A model generated the notes under the pieces. It worked only from the letters and a program-made list of their open reading frames with translations, did no database searches and was not told the origin of the DNA. Below, piece by piece: positions 25,937 through 35,298 of a stretch of DNA of 64,000 nucleotides. A program made the translations under genes and the position numbers. Source of the DNA: JAAXHB01 sp965214945 (GTDB lineage: Bacteria; Actinomycetota; Acidimicrobiia; Acidimicrobiales; Aldehydirespiratoraceae); contig OZ244029.1 in assembly GCA_965214945.1 (NCBI GenBank), forward strand, positions 558,001 to 622,000, read 5' to 3'. Positions within the stretch are counted from its first letter, which is position 1. Each line of letters begins with the position of its first letter.

Positions 25937-26902
25937 GTGAGTTGCTGGGGACTACGCGATTGGGATCAGTCGATGGTACGGCTCGCCGACTCCACCCGGG
26001 GCGTGTACGCCCGCGACGCGGCCGCTGCGGTGGCATGGCTGACCGAGGCTGGAGCGTCGACTCCGGCCCTCGTCAGCCGGCTCACGCTCCGGGACTACGT
26101 CCACTATCTCGTGATCTCCGGATACGCGCCCGCGACTGTCGCCCGCAAGGTCGCTGTGCTGCGCCGCTACTTCGGCTGGTCGCGGCGCACTGGTCGCACG
26201 GTCACCGATCCGTCGCTGAGGCTCCGCGCGCCGGGGGGCCCGGCTCGGCTTCCCAGAGTTTTGAAAGAGCACGAGCTGGACGTGCTGCTGGCGGACTCCA
26301 CACGAGGCAAGAGCGCACCCCCCGTTGCCCGGCGCGACATGGCGCAATCGGCCGGTTCGGGTGGTGTGTCTGACGGGGCGCGGTCCGCAGATTCGATGCC
26401 CGACGATGCTCGTGACGGCCGCGACATCGCTGTCATCGAGGTGCTCTACGGCAGCGGCCTCAGAGTCAGCGAACTCTGTTCGCTCACACGGGACGACATC
26501 GATCTGGAAGCAGGGCTTATGCGGGTTTGGGGCAAGGGCTCCAAGCAGCGGCATCAGCCTTTGAGCGAGCCCGCCGTGGAGGCGCTGCGGTCTTGGCTGG
26601 AGACCTGGCGCGCCGATTTCGTCACCGAGGAGACGCCCGACGACGCAGTCTTCCTAAACATGGCGGGCCGGGTGCTGACACCCCGCGACGTGCGCCGCAT
26701 CATCGACCGGCGCAGCGTGGCACCCACGCACCCGCACGCCCTGCGTCACACCTTCGCCACGCATCTGCTTGACGGAGGCGCAGACCTGCGCGCCGTGCAG
26801 GAGCTGCTCGGCCACTCCAGCCTCGTATCGACTCAGCGTTACACGCACGTGAGCCGCGAGCGCCTCAGAGAGGTGCACCGCGGCACCCATCCCCGCGGCT
26901 GA
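25937..26902 (+). CDS. xerC: Tyrosine recombinase XerC/XerD
   Basis: Xer recombinases resolve chromosome dimers at dif sites. The 321-residue protein has an N-terminal SAM-like domain and a complete catalytic set: Arg176 (GLRVSE), Lys200 in the GKGSKQR hairpin, His267 and Arg270 (HPHALRH), His293 (GHSS) and nucleophile Tyr302. A 30-residue insertion rich in Ser/Ala/Gly lies before the catalytic domain (about residues 120-150). Position after dprA suggests the XerC role; XerD cannot be excluded because no second copy is in view. Confidence 0.88.
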   Translation: MSCWGLRDWDQSMVRLADSTRGVYARDAAAAVAWLTEAGASTPALVSRLTLRDYVHYLVISGYAPATVARKVAVLRRYFGWSRRTGRTVTDPSLRLRAPGGPARLPRVLKEHELDVLLADSTRGKSAPPVARRDMAQSAGSGGVSDGARSADSMPDDARDGRDIAVIEVLYGSGLRVSELCSLTRDDIDLEAGLMRVWGKGSKQRHQPLSEPAVEALRSWLETWRADFVTEETPDDAVFLNMAGRVLTPRDVRRIIDRRSVAPTHPHALRHTFATHLLDGGADLRAVQELLGHSSLVSTQRYTHVSRERLREVHRGTHPRG

Positions 26903-26983
26903 GCGCCGCCTGCCGCGTCGACGGGTAGTAGTTGATGTTCCAGCCGGGTGCTTCGCGGCACCCATCCCTGAGCTGAGTGCCGC
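26879..26983. repeat. Direct repeat duplicating the 3' end of xerC
   Basis: About 30 bp beginning CGCGGCACCCATCCC and running through the stop into GAGCGCCGC (26879-26909) recurs at 26954-26983 with a few changes, including the TGA. Confidence 0.75.
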
Positions 26984-26990
26984 AGTTGCT

Positions 26991-27030
26991 CAGGTCGGGT
27001 AGGGCTGACACTTCAGCCCTACCCGACCTG
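26991..27030. terminator. Bidirectional hairpin between convergent xerC and binding-protein genes
   Basis: An 18-bp perfect stem (26991-27008 with 27013-27030; arms start CAGGTCGGGTAGGGCTGA) closes a 4-nt CACT loop. It lies between two converging genes. No T-tract follows, as is common for actinobacterial terminators. Confidence 0.8.
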
Positions 27031-27047
27031 TCGGCCCGACAGTCGGC

Positions 27048-28742
27048 TTAGCGCTGGACGAGCCGGTAGTCGTCTATCGGATAGATGCAGGTGTTCTCCT
27101 CGCCGAAGGGATGTTCCTTCGTGCACGGATACTCGAACCTCAGCGTGTGGATCGCGTCCGGTGCCTGCGTCTTGCCCGGCGCCAGCGAGTACGGCAGCAT
27201 CTCGCTGGAGTCGATATTGCCCATGTTTGCCAGCGCCTCATAGACGTCGGCGCTGGTCGGGTTGTCGCCGGCCTCGTAGATCGCCCGCAGTGCCGTTCGC
27301 ATGATGTTGCAAACCGTGGAGACCATTCCGTAGGCGGACGATCCGGTGGAGTAGTCATCCCATTCGTGGTTGGCGCCCGATGCGCTGTTGGCGCCATAGA
27401 CGTCGTTGCACATCTCGTTGAAGGCCCGAGGCTCGTAGTCCTCGAGCCGGTAGTTGCCGGTGTCGGCGTCGTCGACGATGATCGCGCCGTTGTACAGCGC
27501 CCCAGCCGCCTCGCCGCCGAAGGCCACGATCTTCGACGACACCAGCTCTCCGGCTTGCGAGTTGAAGTCCGAGGCGTAGAACTGCACGTCGCCCGGCTCG
27601 AAGCCTTGGGTCGCCATCTCCAGTATGTAGCCCGGCGCCGACACCACGTTGAGCACGTTGAAGAACACGTTTACGCCAGCGTCCCTCATCCGCTGCACAG
27701 ACTCGACTTTGCCCTCGGCGCACGAGGTCCCGCCCGCGCAACCGATCGTATCGAACACCGCCACGTCGATGCCGTTGGACTTCAGCAGGCCCACCAGGCC
27801 GTCCTCGACCGCCTCGTACTGCCCCGGCGTGTCGGGCGCAGCCACGCCGATGACTTTGTCGTCCAGGGCGCCTGACGCCACGAGGTCTAAGGCCAGGAAG
27901 CGCAGGCTCTCCTCAAGTGTGGGCGACAGCGCGATCAGCAGGTCGTTGCCGCGCTCCACGAACTCCCCGGGCTGGCCCTGAGTGGAGATGAACGCCGTCG
28001 AGTGCTCCTCCACAATGCATAGGTTGGCCGAGCCCTGGAAGCCGCTGGAGTTCAGCAGGATCACGCCGTTGATGTCTTCGGTCGCCTCGATGCATGCAGC
28101 GTTGCGGTCCTCGTCGACCGTGGAGCCGAGCACGGGCACCTCGACGGTGTGCAGGTCGATCATCCGGCCCCGAACGCCTCCGCACTGCTCGTTCACAACC
28201 GCGGCGAAGGTGTCGAAGATCTCAGCTACGTTGCCGACGTCCACGGCGAAGCCGATGGCGATCAAGTCCTCGAGACGAGATCGCAGATGCACCAGCGCGA
28301 CCGAGTCTGCCTCGATGCCCGGGTCGGTGGCCATGCGGTCGGGCGCTGGATCGTGCGCGTGGCAGAACGCGTCGAGCGGCAGGAATGGGTGGTCTCGGCG
28401 GTCGATCCCGGCCTGGTATTCATCGAAGATGCCGTCGCGGGGATCGTCGAAGATCAGTGGCTCGTAGGCGTCGCCCTCCCCGTCGGTGGCTTCGCCATCG
28501 CCCATCTCCGTGCTGGTCGGGTCGCTCGCGTCGCTGTCGCTGGCAGGCTCGGAAGCGTCGGATGAGACGTCGCCGTCCACGTCGTTGCTGTCCGCGTTAT
28601 CGCCAACACGGGCGGAGTCGTCACCAGCGTCCGAGGCGTCGCTTACCGGATCGGCCTCTTCGGTCACCTCACCACCGCAGGCTGCGGCCGCGAGCCCGCA
28701 GACAGCGAACACTGCCAGAAGGATGCGAAGTCGTTGGTTCAT
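27048..28742 (-). CDS. Lipoprotein solute-binding protein, branched-chain amino-acid/amide type
   Basis: The 564-residue product has a signal peptide with lipobox ending at Cys22 (AAAACGG), a Ser/Asp/Glu-rich linker to about residue 95, and a large two-lobe domain resembling type I periplasmic binding proteins (ligand-binding receptor family). It is longer than LivJ-type proteins (about 370 residues). It diverges from two transporter fusions of LivF and LivHMG type, so it most likely delivers their substrate; the ligand is unknown. ATG 28742 is preceded by GGGAGG. The frame is open upstream but lacks a signal sequence at its start. Confidence 0.8.
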   Translation of the reverse strand: MNQRLRILLAVFAVCGLAAAACGGEVTEEADPVSDASDAGDDSARVGDNADSNDVDGDVSSDASEPASDSDASDPTSTEMGDGEATDGEGDAYEPLIFDDPRDGIFDEYQAGIDRRDHPFLPLDAFCHAHDPAPDRMATDPGIEADSVALVHLRSRLEDLIAIGFAVDVGNVAEIFDTFAAVVNEQCGGVRGRMIDLHTVEVPVLGSTVDEDRNAACIEATEDINGVILLNSSGFQGSANLCIVEEHSTAFISTQGQPGEFVERGNDLLIALSPTLEESLRFLALDLVASGALDDKVIGVAAPDTPGQYEAVEDGLVGLLKSNGIDVAVFDTIGCAGGTSCAEGKVESVQRMRDAGVNVFFNVLNVVSAPGYILEMATQGFEPGDVQFYASDFNSQAGELVSSKIVAFGGEAAGALYNGAIIVDDADTGNYRLEDYEPRAFNEMCNDVYGANSASGANHEWDDYSTGSSAYGMVSTVCNIMRTALRAIYEAGDNPTSADVYEALANMGNIDSSEMLPYSLAPGKTQAPDAIHTLRFEYPCTKEHPFGEENTCIYPIDDYRLVQR

Positions 28743-29101
28743 GGTGCCTCCCGTCTCGTCATGGCGGAGCCCGGTCGGCTGCGTGTACACCACCAGGCTC
28801 TCAGGCCGCGGGCCCGCTCTTCAGAGTGGACTCGACGGATCCCCCTGGCAAACCTTAGACGCTCGGCACTGCGCACTCTGCGCGCCATTTTCCCCTTGCG
28901 GCGGCATAGGTGTTCTCGCTTGTTTCCCCCTGCGGCGGCATGGGGTGTTCTCGCTTGCGCCACGCCCGGGCAGCTCGCTGCCTCAGAGGCCCGTGTAGCA
29001 GTCGGCGGCTACGGTCCGCGGATTGTGGAAGTGCTGATCCAGGCGGCCGTGCGGCCGCCGCGCCATCCCTGCCTCGGCAATTAGAGGACTGCGATTTGAG
29101 T
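28743..29101. promoter_or_regulatory. Divergent control region of the transporter locus
   Basis: This 359-bp gap separates divergent transporter genes and must hold both promoters. It carries an imperfect 33-bp direct repeat (28891-28923 and 28925-28957, core TGCGGCGGCAT followed by GGTGTTCTCGCTTG), which could be an operator pair. Short open frames here overlap the repeats and resemble no protein. No riboswitch was recognised. Confidence 0.45.
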
Positions 29102-31348
29102 ATGGCCGACGAGCCCGAGGTCGATCTCAGAGATCGCCCGGTGAGTTCTCCGTCGGATACGCCCGCGCAGTCCGCGGCGGCGCTTGCCGCTGCGGTGCTC
29201 GACGAAGAGGCCTGCCGCACAGCCACCCAGGCCGAGCGGGACGCCGAGACGGTGCTGCCCGACGACCTGCTCCCCGGCGTGGGCGACGAGCCGATGACGC
29301 TCCGCCAGAGCCTGCGCGTCGGCGGCAAGACCACGGTGGCCATGATGTTCGCCCTCACCGCTATCGAGGAGCTGCCCCGGGCGGTGAGGGTTCTCGCCCC
29401 GGACATCCAGGCGACGCTCAACATTAGCGACACTGTGCTGTTCGGCGTGCTGGGCTTCGGCGGCGTCGCCCTGGTGCTGGGCACCGTTCCGATGGCGGCG
29501 CTGGCGGACCGCGTCAAGCGGGTGGCGATCATCCCGGCGGCGTCCGCGTTCTGGGCGTTTACGGCTTTTCTGAGCGGGCTGATCGTCAACCCGTTCCAGC
29601 TCTTCCTCACCAACGCCGCCACCGGATTCGGCCAGTCTTACCGCATCCCTGTCGCCGGGTCGCTGCTCACCGACGCCTACCCGATCGGAGCCCGCAGCCG
29701 CATCTTCGCCCTCGAGAGTCTCGGCCGCCCCTTTGGGCAGCTTCTTGGGCCGCTGCTGGTCGGCGGAGTGGCCTCGCTGGTCGGCGGCCCGGAAGCGTGG
29801 CGCGCCGCCTTTTTTGTCATAGCCGTGCCGCCGCTGATAGCCGCGTTCGCCGCTTTGCGACTGCGCGAGCCCTCCAGGGGCCGCTTCGAGCAGCAGGCTG
29901 TGCTCGGAGACGAGCACCTCGAGGTCGATGAGCTGCCCGTGTCGATGAGCACCGCGTTCGCCCGGCTGAGGAAGATCAAGACCTTCTACTACCTGGCCAC
30001 CGGCGTCGGTGTTCTCGGCTTCGCCCTGGTTGCAATCCCCATCCAGTTCAACCTGCTGCTTGAGGACAAGTACGCTCTCGGCCCCTTCCAGAGGGGCGTG
30101 GTGGAGTCGCTGATCTGGGCGGTGTCGCTGCTGGCGCTGCCGATGGCAGGGCGGCTCTTCGACAGGGGCTTCCGCCGAGACCCGTCCGCGATGATGCGCC
30201 TCGCCGGCGCTATGGTCGCCGCGGCGGGCGTCGCCTACGCGGTGGCCCTGCCCATCAAGCCGATCGGCCCGCTGGTGGCGCTGCTGGCCGTCGCGCAGGC
30301 GCTGATCTCGATGGCCTTCGTCGCCGCTCCGTCGATCATTGCCGCGGTGTCGCCGTACCGCATCCGGGCGCAGGCGTTCTCGCTGCTGCCGGTGTTTGTG
30401 TTCTTGATGGGCGGCTTCTTCGGTGGCCTGATCGTCGGGCAGCTCTCCGACGCGTACAACGAGCGCACCGCCATGCTCGTCAGCGCGCCACCGGCAGCCC
30501 TGATCGGCGGCGCGCTGATCGTGTACGGGTGCCGCTTCATCCGCCGTGACATATCCCTGGCGGTTGAGGAGCTGCTCGAGGAGCAGCAAGAGCAGCGGCG
30601 CGCTGGCGCTGACCCGTCACAGGTGCCGGCGCTGCAGGTCCACAACCTCGACTTCAGCTACAGCGGCGTGCAGGTGCTCTTCGACGTGTCGCTGGAGGTC
30701 GTCCGCGGCGAGACGCTGGCGCTGCTGGGCACCAACGGCGCCGGGAAGTCGACGCTGCTGCGGGCCGTAAGCGGCCTGGGAATACCCGACAGGGGAGTGG
30801 TCCGTCTCGGCGGACGCACCATCACCTACTCCGAGGCTGAGACCCGCTTCGCTGCGGGCATCGTTCAGCTGCGCGGCGGCGACGGTGTGTTCGACGCGCT
30901 CACAGTCCGTGACAACCTGCGGGCCTCGGTGCTGGCGGCGCGCCTCGGCGACCGCGAGACCGAAGCCCGCATCCGCAGGGTGCTCAAAGTGTTCCCGGCC
31001 CTGCGGGATCGTCTCGGCGACACCGCGGGAGACCTATCGGGCGGCCAGCAGCAGATGCTGGCGCTGTCGCTGGCGCTGATGCACGAGCCGGAGGTGCTGC
31101 TGATCGACGAGCTGAGCCTCGGGCTGGCGCCTCTGGTTGTTCAGGAGCTGCTGGCCGTAGTGGAGGGCCTGCGCGAGCAGGGCCAGACGATGGTCATCGT
31201 GGAACAGTCGCTCAACTTGGCGCTGGCGTTCTCCGACCGGGCCGTGTTCATGGAAAAGGGCCGCATCCGATTCGAGGGCCCGGCTCGAGAGCTCGCCGAG
31301 CGCGGTGACCTGGCCCGGGCTGTGTTCCTCGGGGGCGAGGGCGGATGA
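29102..31348 (+). CDS. MFS transporter fused to LivF-type ABC ATPase
   Basis: The 748-residue protein joins two transporter classes. Residues about 65-480 form a 12-helix major-facilitator domain with a motif-A-like ALADRVKR loop. Residues about 505-748 are a LivF-type ATPase: Walker A GTNGAGKST at 543-551, signature LSGGQ at 645-649, Walker B with Asp669-Glu670, and a VEQ switch. Walker B continues DEL instead of the usual DEP. It overlaps the next gene (ATGA), a LivH-LivM-LivG fusion that otherwise lacks its LivF partner, so this protein should supply the second ATPase. Whether the MFS half transports, or only anchors, is unknown. TTG 29096 is an alternative start. Confidence 0.85.
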   Translation: MADEPEVDLRDRPVSSPSDTPAQSAAALAAAVLDEEACRTATQAERDAETVLPDDLLPGVGDEPMTLRQSLRVGGKTTVAMMFALTAIEELPRAVRVLAPDIQATLNISDTVLFGVLGFGGVALVLGTVPMAALADRVKRVAIIPAASAFWAFTAFLSGLIVNPFQLFLTNAATGFGQSYRIPVAGSLLTDAYPIGARSRIFALESLGRPFGQLLGPLLVGGVASLVGGPEAWRAAFFVIAVPPLIAAFAALRLREPSRGRFEQQAVLGDEHLEVDELPVSMSTAFARLRKIKTFYYLATGVGVLGFALVAIPIQFNLLLEDKYALGPFQRGVVESLIWAVSLLALPMAGRLFDRGFRRDPSAMMRLAGAMVAAAGVAYAVALPIKPIGPLVALLAVAQALISMAFVAAPSIIAAVSPYRIRAQAFSLLPVFVFLMGGFFGGLIVGQLSDAYNERTAMLVSAPPAALIGGALIVYGCRFIRRDISLAVEELLEEQQEQRRAGADPSQVPALQVHNLDFSYSGVQVLFDVSLEVVRGETLALLGTNGAGKSTLLRAVSGLGIPDRGVVRLGGRTITYSEAETRFAAGIVQLRGGDGVFDALTVRDNLRASVLAARLGDRETEARIRRVLKVFPALRDRLGDTAGDLSGGQQQMLALSLALMHEPEVLLIDELSLGLAPLVVQELLAVVEGLREQGQTMVIVEQSLNLALAFSDRAVFMEKGRIRFEGPARELAERGDLARAVFLGGEGG

Positions 31349-34300
31349 TCGAGATAGCCGGCTTCGCCGTCGGCCAGCAGTCGCTGACGCTGGGTCTGGT
31401 CACCGGCCTCGTTTACGCGGCGTTCGCGGCGGGCTTCGTGCTGGTGTACCGGTCTACGGGCGTGCTCAACTTCGCCCACGGCGAGGTCGGCGCTTTTGGC
31501 GCGGCACTGTTCGTGCTGCTGCTGGCCCAGTACGGTGCCAATTACTGGCTGTCGTTCGTGCTGGCGGTGGCGGCCTGCGCGGCGATCGGCATGGTGATCG
31601 AGCTTGTCGTCATCCGACGGCTGTTCGAGTCGGCCAGGTTGGTGGTGCTGATCGCCACCATCGGCGTGGGCCAGATCGTGGTGTTCGCCAAGATCAGCCT
31701 GCCGCAGGTGATCGTGCCGGGCCCCATCCCCGCACCCTTCACTGCAGTGTGGACGCCCACCGATCACATCCGGCTCCAGGCGCGCGAGATCGTCGTGCTC
31801 ATCGTGGTGCCGGCGCTGATAGCGGCGCTGGCGTGGTTCATGGCCCGCACCCGCTTCGGCCTCGCGGTGCGGGCGTCGGCGTCGAACCCCGACACGGCCC
31901 GCGTCTACGGCACCTCGCCACGTCGCACCTCCACAGTGGTGTGGACTATCTCGGGCGCGTTCGCAGCGGCTACGGCGATCTTCCTGGCGCCGCTTCAGGG
32001 TGTGAACTCCGCGCAGGCCGGCACCGCGGCGATCGCCGAGCCGCTGCTGCTGAGAGTGCTGGTGGTGTCGCTGCTGGCGAGGATGCGCTCGCTGCCCGGC
32101 ACAGTGGTGGGCGGAGTGGCCGTCGGCGTCGCCGAGCAGCTCGTCAGAGCCAACGTCAGCTCCGCCAACCGCTCTGTCGTGGACGCCTATCTGTTTGTTG
32201 CGGTGCTGGTGATCGTGCTGGTCGTGGTGCGCAGCACCTCGCAGGACGCGGCCTGGTCGCTGTCGCCGCGTCTGCAGGCCGTGCCGAGCCGCCTCAAGGG
32301 GATCTGGTGGGTGCGCCGGCTGAACGCGGCGGGCTTCGCGCTGCTGTTCGGGCTGCTGGCGGGGCTCGGCGCGTTGTTGTCGTCCAACAGTTCGCTATTC
32401 ACATGGAGCAGCATCGTGCTGTTCGCGATGGTGGTGCTGTCGATGACGGTGCTCACCGGCTGGGCCGGTCAGCTGTCGCTGGGCCAATTCGCGTTCGTCG
32501 GCCTGGGCGGCATGACCGTGCTGGGCCTCACCAGCGGCAACGACATACCGGTGCCCTTCGACGCCTTCGACCTGTCGGTGCGGCTGCCGTGGGCTGCGGC
32601 GATGGCCGCTGCGACGGCGCTAGGTGTGGCCGCCGCCGTGCTCGTGGGGTTGCCGGCACTGCGTGTGCGCGGCCTGTTCCTCGCGGTGACGACGCTGGCG
32701 TTCGCGGTCGCGTCCGCTACTTGGCTGCTGTCGCAGGACTTCTTCACCGGCGGCACAAGCGCGCCCAGGCCAGCCTCCAAGCCGGTGCTCGACATCGGCC
32801 CGGTCATGGTCGACTTCGGCGCCTCGCGCAAGAACTACTACTTCCTGTGCCTGGTCTCGCTGGCGGTGGCTGCGGCGGTGACGGCCCGGCTGCGCCGTAC
32901 GGGAATCGGGCGGAGCTGGATAGCGATGCGCGACAACGAGGAAAGGGCCGCCGCGTCCACCGTGTCGCCGCCGCGCATGAAGCTCGCAGCGTTCGGCGTG
33001 TCGGGCGGCATCGCGGCTTATGCGGGCGGGCTTCTGGTGACGCTGGTGCCGTCGCTTCAGCCCGACGTGCTGTTCCGGGCCAGCGAGTCGATAGTGGTGG
33101 TGGCCACCGCGGTGATCGGCGGGCTCGGGTCGGTGGCTGGTCCGATCCTCGGCGCGCTGTGGGTGCGGGGCATCCCGCAGGCCACTCCAGACGAGCTCGA
33201 TGACCTGGTTCGGCTGCTCACGAGCAATATCGGGCTGCTCGTGCTGCTGATGTATTTCCCTGGCGGGCTGCTGCAGATCGTGTACCGGGTGCGCGACTGG
33301 CTGCTTGAGCGCGCCGACCGCCGTCTGGCTGCCGCCGCGGGATCCGCAGATTCTGGTGACATCGCGCCGGTCGCGGCTCCCGAGCCTCACGCCGCGTCCA
33401 AACTCGCCGCCGCCGAGCCGGTCGCTGCCCCGCGTTCCGTTGCTGAGCCAGTCGCTGCCGGTTCTGCCTCCCGTTCGGCTGTTGAGCCGGTCGCTGCCGG
33501 CGTGTCGGGCGCGCCCGCGCGGCGCGCCGGGCTTGTCGGGGCTGTAACAGCGATCTCGGACAGAGCCGACAGGCATCCCCACAGAGCCGACGGGCATCCC
33601 CAGGCACAGGCCGCGGCGGCTCTGGAGACACGTGATGTCAGCGTGAGCTTCGGTGGCAACCTTGCGGTCGACCGGGTGTCGATCCGAGTGTTCCCGAGCG
33701 AGCTGGTGGGGTTGATAGGAACGAACGGGGCGGGCAAGTCCACGCTGCTCAACGCGATGAGCGGCTTCGTTTCGTGCGAGGGCCGGGTGCTGGTGTTCGG
33801 CGAGGACGTCAGCGGCTGCCGCGCCCCGGCTCGTCACGCCCTGGGGCTGGGCCGGGGTTTCCAAGCAGCACGGCTGTACCCCGACCTCACGGTGCGCGAG
33901 TCGCTGATGGTCGCGCTCGAGGCTCGGTCTAGCTCACGCCTGTTGGCTTCGATGACGGCGTTGCCCCCCTCGCCGAGCGCGGAGCGCACCAAGCGCGCCG
34001 AAGCCGACGAGCTGATCGACTACGTGGGCTTGGGCCGCTACGCCGACCACTTCACCGCAGCACTGTCCACTGGCACCCGCCGCATAGTCGAGCTGGCGAG
34101 CCTGCTTGCGGGGCGCGCCAGGGTGCTGCTGCTCGATGAGCCCACTGGAGGCGTCGCTCAGCGCGAGGCCGAGGCGTTCGGCCCGCTGATCAAGCAGGTG
34201 CAACGCGATTTGGGCGCTGCGGTGGTGGTGATCGAGCACGACATGCCATTGGTGATGGGCATCAGCGATCGGGTGTACTGTCTGGAGGCGGGTTCGGTGA

Positions 34301-34407
34301 TAGCTGAGGGCCCACCCGAACGGATGCGCTCCGACCCGCTCGTGATATCGAGCTATCTCGGTGCCGACACCCGCGCCGCTGCGAGTTCCGAAAAAAACTT
34401 TCTATAA
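31345..34407 (+). CDS. LivH-LivM-LivG triple fusion ABC transporter
   Basis: One 1020-residue chain carries a LivH-type permease (about 1-300, with STGVLNFAHGE), a LivM-type permease (about 315-660, with GQLSLGQFAFVGLGG), an Ala/Pro/Val-rich linker with EPVAA repeats (about 665-750) and a LivG-type ATPase. The ATPase has Walker A GTNGAGKST at 792-800, a degenerate signature STGTRR at 908-913, Walker B LLLDEPTGG and a VIEHDM switch. All subunits except LivF and the binding protein are therefore in a single polypeptide; LivF is at the end of the upstream MFS fusion and the lipoprotein is divergent. Substrate is unknown. Confidence 0.9.
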   Translation: MIEIAGFAVGQQSLTLGLVTGLVYAAFAAGFVLVYRSTGVLNFAHGEVGAFGAALFVLLLAQYGANYWLSFVLAVAACAAIGMVIELVVIRRLFESARLVVLIATIGVGQIVVFAKISLPQVIVPGPIPAPFTAVWTPTDHIRLQAREIVVLIVVPALIAALAWFMARTRFGLAVRASASNPDTARVYGTSPRRTSTVVWTISGAFAAATAIFLAPLQGVNSAQAGTAAIAEPLLLRVLVVSLLARMRSLPGTVVGGVAVGVAEQLVRANVSSANRSVVDAYLFVAVLVIVLVVVRSTSQDAAWSLSPRLQAVPSRLKGIWWVRRLNAAGFALLFGLLAGLGALLSSNSSLFTWSSIVLFAMVVLSMTVLTGWAGQLSLGQFAFVGLGGMTVLGLTSGNDIPVPFDAFDLSVRLPWAAAMAAATALGVAAAVLVGLPALRVRGLFLAVTTLAFAVASATWLLSQDFFTGGTSAPRPASKPVLDIGPVMVDFGASRKNYYFLCLVSLAVAAAVTARLRRTGIGRSWIAMRDNEERAAASTVSPPRMKLAAFGVSGGIAAYAGGLLVTLVPSLQPDVLFRASESIVVVATAVIGGLGSVAGPILGALWVRGIPQATPDELDDLVRLLTSNIGLLVLLMYFPGGLLQIVYRVRDWLLERADRRLAAAAGSADSGDIAPVAAPEPHAASKLAAAEPVAAPRSVAEPVAAGSASRSAVEPVAAGVSGAPARRAGLVGAVTAISDRADRHPHRADGHPQAQAAAALETRDVSVSFGGNLAVDRVSIRVFPSELVGLIGTNGAGKSTLLNAMSGFVSCEGRVLVFGEDVSGCRAPARHALGLGRGFQAARLYPDLTVRESLMVALEARSSSRLLASMTALPPSPSAERTKRAEADELIDYVGLGRYADHFTAALSTGTRRIVELASLLAGRARVLLLDEPTGGVAQREAEAFGPLIKQVQRDLGAAVVVIEHDMPLVMGISDRVYCLEAGSVIAEGPPERMRSDPLVISSYLGADTRAAASSEKNFL

Positions 34408-34421
34408 AAAGGTACTTTGAA

Positions 34422-34437
34422 TTCTCCGTCAGGAGAA
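34422..34437. terminator. Small hairpin between convergent genes
   Basis: TTCTCC-GTCA-GGAGAA forms a 6-bp stem with a 4-nt loop in the 21-bp gap and over the stop of the TauE-like gene. AT-rich sequence lies on its left, so it could act as a terminator for the minus-strand gene. Confidence 0.4.
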
Positions 34438-35169
34438 GGCACGCACCAGCAGAGCGCAGGCGCCGACGGCGAGTACTGCCAACACGGCGCGGTCGAAGGC
34501 CTTGCTGGACAGACGGTGACGCAACCGCTCGCCTACGGGGATCAGCGCGGCCACGGGAGCGAACGCGAGGGCGCCCGCGAACAGCAGGTCGGAGGTGTAC
34601 GCGCCCGCGGCGGCCAGTGCTGCGATCTGTGTGGCGCCACTTAGTAGGAACAGAGATGTGACCGACAGGATGAAGGCGTCGCGGGTCAGCCGGTAGCAGT
34701 AGAGCCATCCGATCACCACCGGCCCGGAGGCCCCGACCGCGCCTTGGGCAAGACCGGCGCCAAATCCCACCACGCCGGAGAACCGCCGGCCCGCGGCCAG
34801 GCTGATGGTCAGGCGGTCGGACATGAGCGTCACCGCCACGAATGCTCCGATCAGGATCACCAGGGTGACCAGAAGCGGCTGCTCGGGCCACGACACAAGT
34901 GCGAAGGTGCCGACCACCGTGCCGACAACGCTGGCAGCCAACAGCACGGGCAGGTCGCGGGTCTGCTCTTGAGCGTGACGTACGCGCCACACCAAGAGCG
35001 CGTTGGCAGCGGTGTTCGGCACCGACACCACCACCACAGCGCTTTCTACGCCGATCACCGGCGCCAGCAGCGGTATCGCCACCAGCGGATAGCCCACGCC
35101 GGTGATGCTCTTAATCGACATCCCCACCGCCGACGCCACCACCACTGCGGCAAACTCGAAAGCGGTCAC
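34429..35169 (-). CDS. TauE/SafE family membrane permease
   Basis: The 246-residue product (from GTG 35169) is nearly all hydrophobic, with about eight helices, and shows the duplicated TauE/SafE pattern: SIKSITGVGYPLVAIPLL near the start and GFGAGLAQGAVGASGP in the second half. The family exports or imports sulfonates, sulfite or related anions; the substrate here is unknown. The frame is open to 35331, but that extension overlaps the upstream cupin gene and consists of a duplicated PAATDPNPATRE repeat, so I favour the shorter start. Confidence 0.8.
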   Translation of the reverse strand: MTAFEFAAVVVASAVGMSIKSITGVGYPLVAIPLLAPVIGVESAVVVVSVPNTAANALLVWRVRHAQEQTRDLPVLLAASVVGTVVGTFALVSWPEQPLLVTLVILIGAFVAVTLMSDRLTISLAAGRRFSGVVGFGAGLAQGAVGASGPVVIGWLYCYRLTRDAFILSVTSLFLLSGATQIAALAAAGAYTSDLLFAGALAFAPVAALIPVGERLRHRLSSKAFDRAVLAVLAVGACALLVRAFS

Positions 35170-35190
35170 CGCCTCAAAGCCGCCCGAGCG

Positions 35191-35298
35191 CTCACGTGTC
35201 GCTGGGTTGGGGTCTGTCGCTGCAGGGCGGAAACCTGTGATCGACAGGGGCGGAACCGCGGACTCACGTGTCGCTGGGTTGGGGTCTGTCGCTGCAGG
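35191..35298. repeat. 36-bp perfect direct repeat covering the cupin gene's 3' end
   Basis: A 36-bp sequence starting CTCACGTGTCGCTGGGTTGG occurs exactly at 35191-35226 and 35263-35298 (period 72). The right copy contains the stop codon and last 11 codons of the minus-strand cupin gene; the left copy lies just downstream of that stop. Confidence 0.9.

Noticed and set aside
28734..29084. Short open frames in the divergent transporter spacer
   Set aside because: They run through the direct repeats, lack ribosome binding sites and resemble no known protein.
29081..30589. 502-codon open frame antisense to the MFS-LivF fusion
   Set aside because: It is the complement of a GC-rich coding frame, has a His/Gln/Arg/Gly composition typical of such shadows, and no recognisable domain; the sense frame has clear MFS and ABC motifs.
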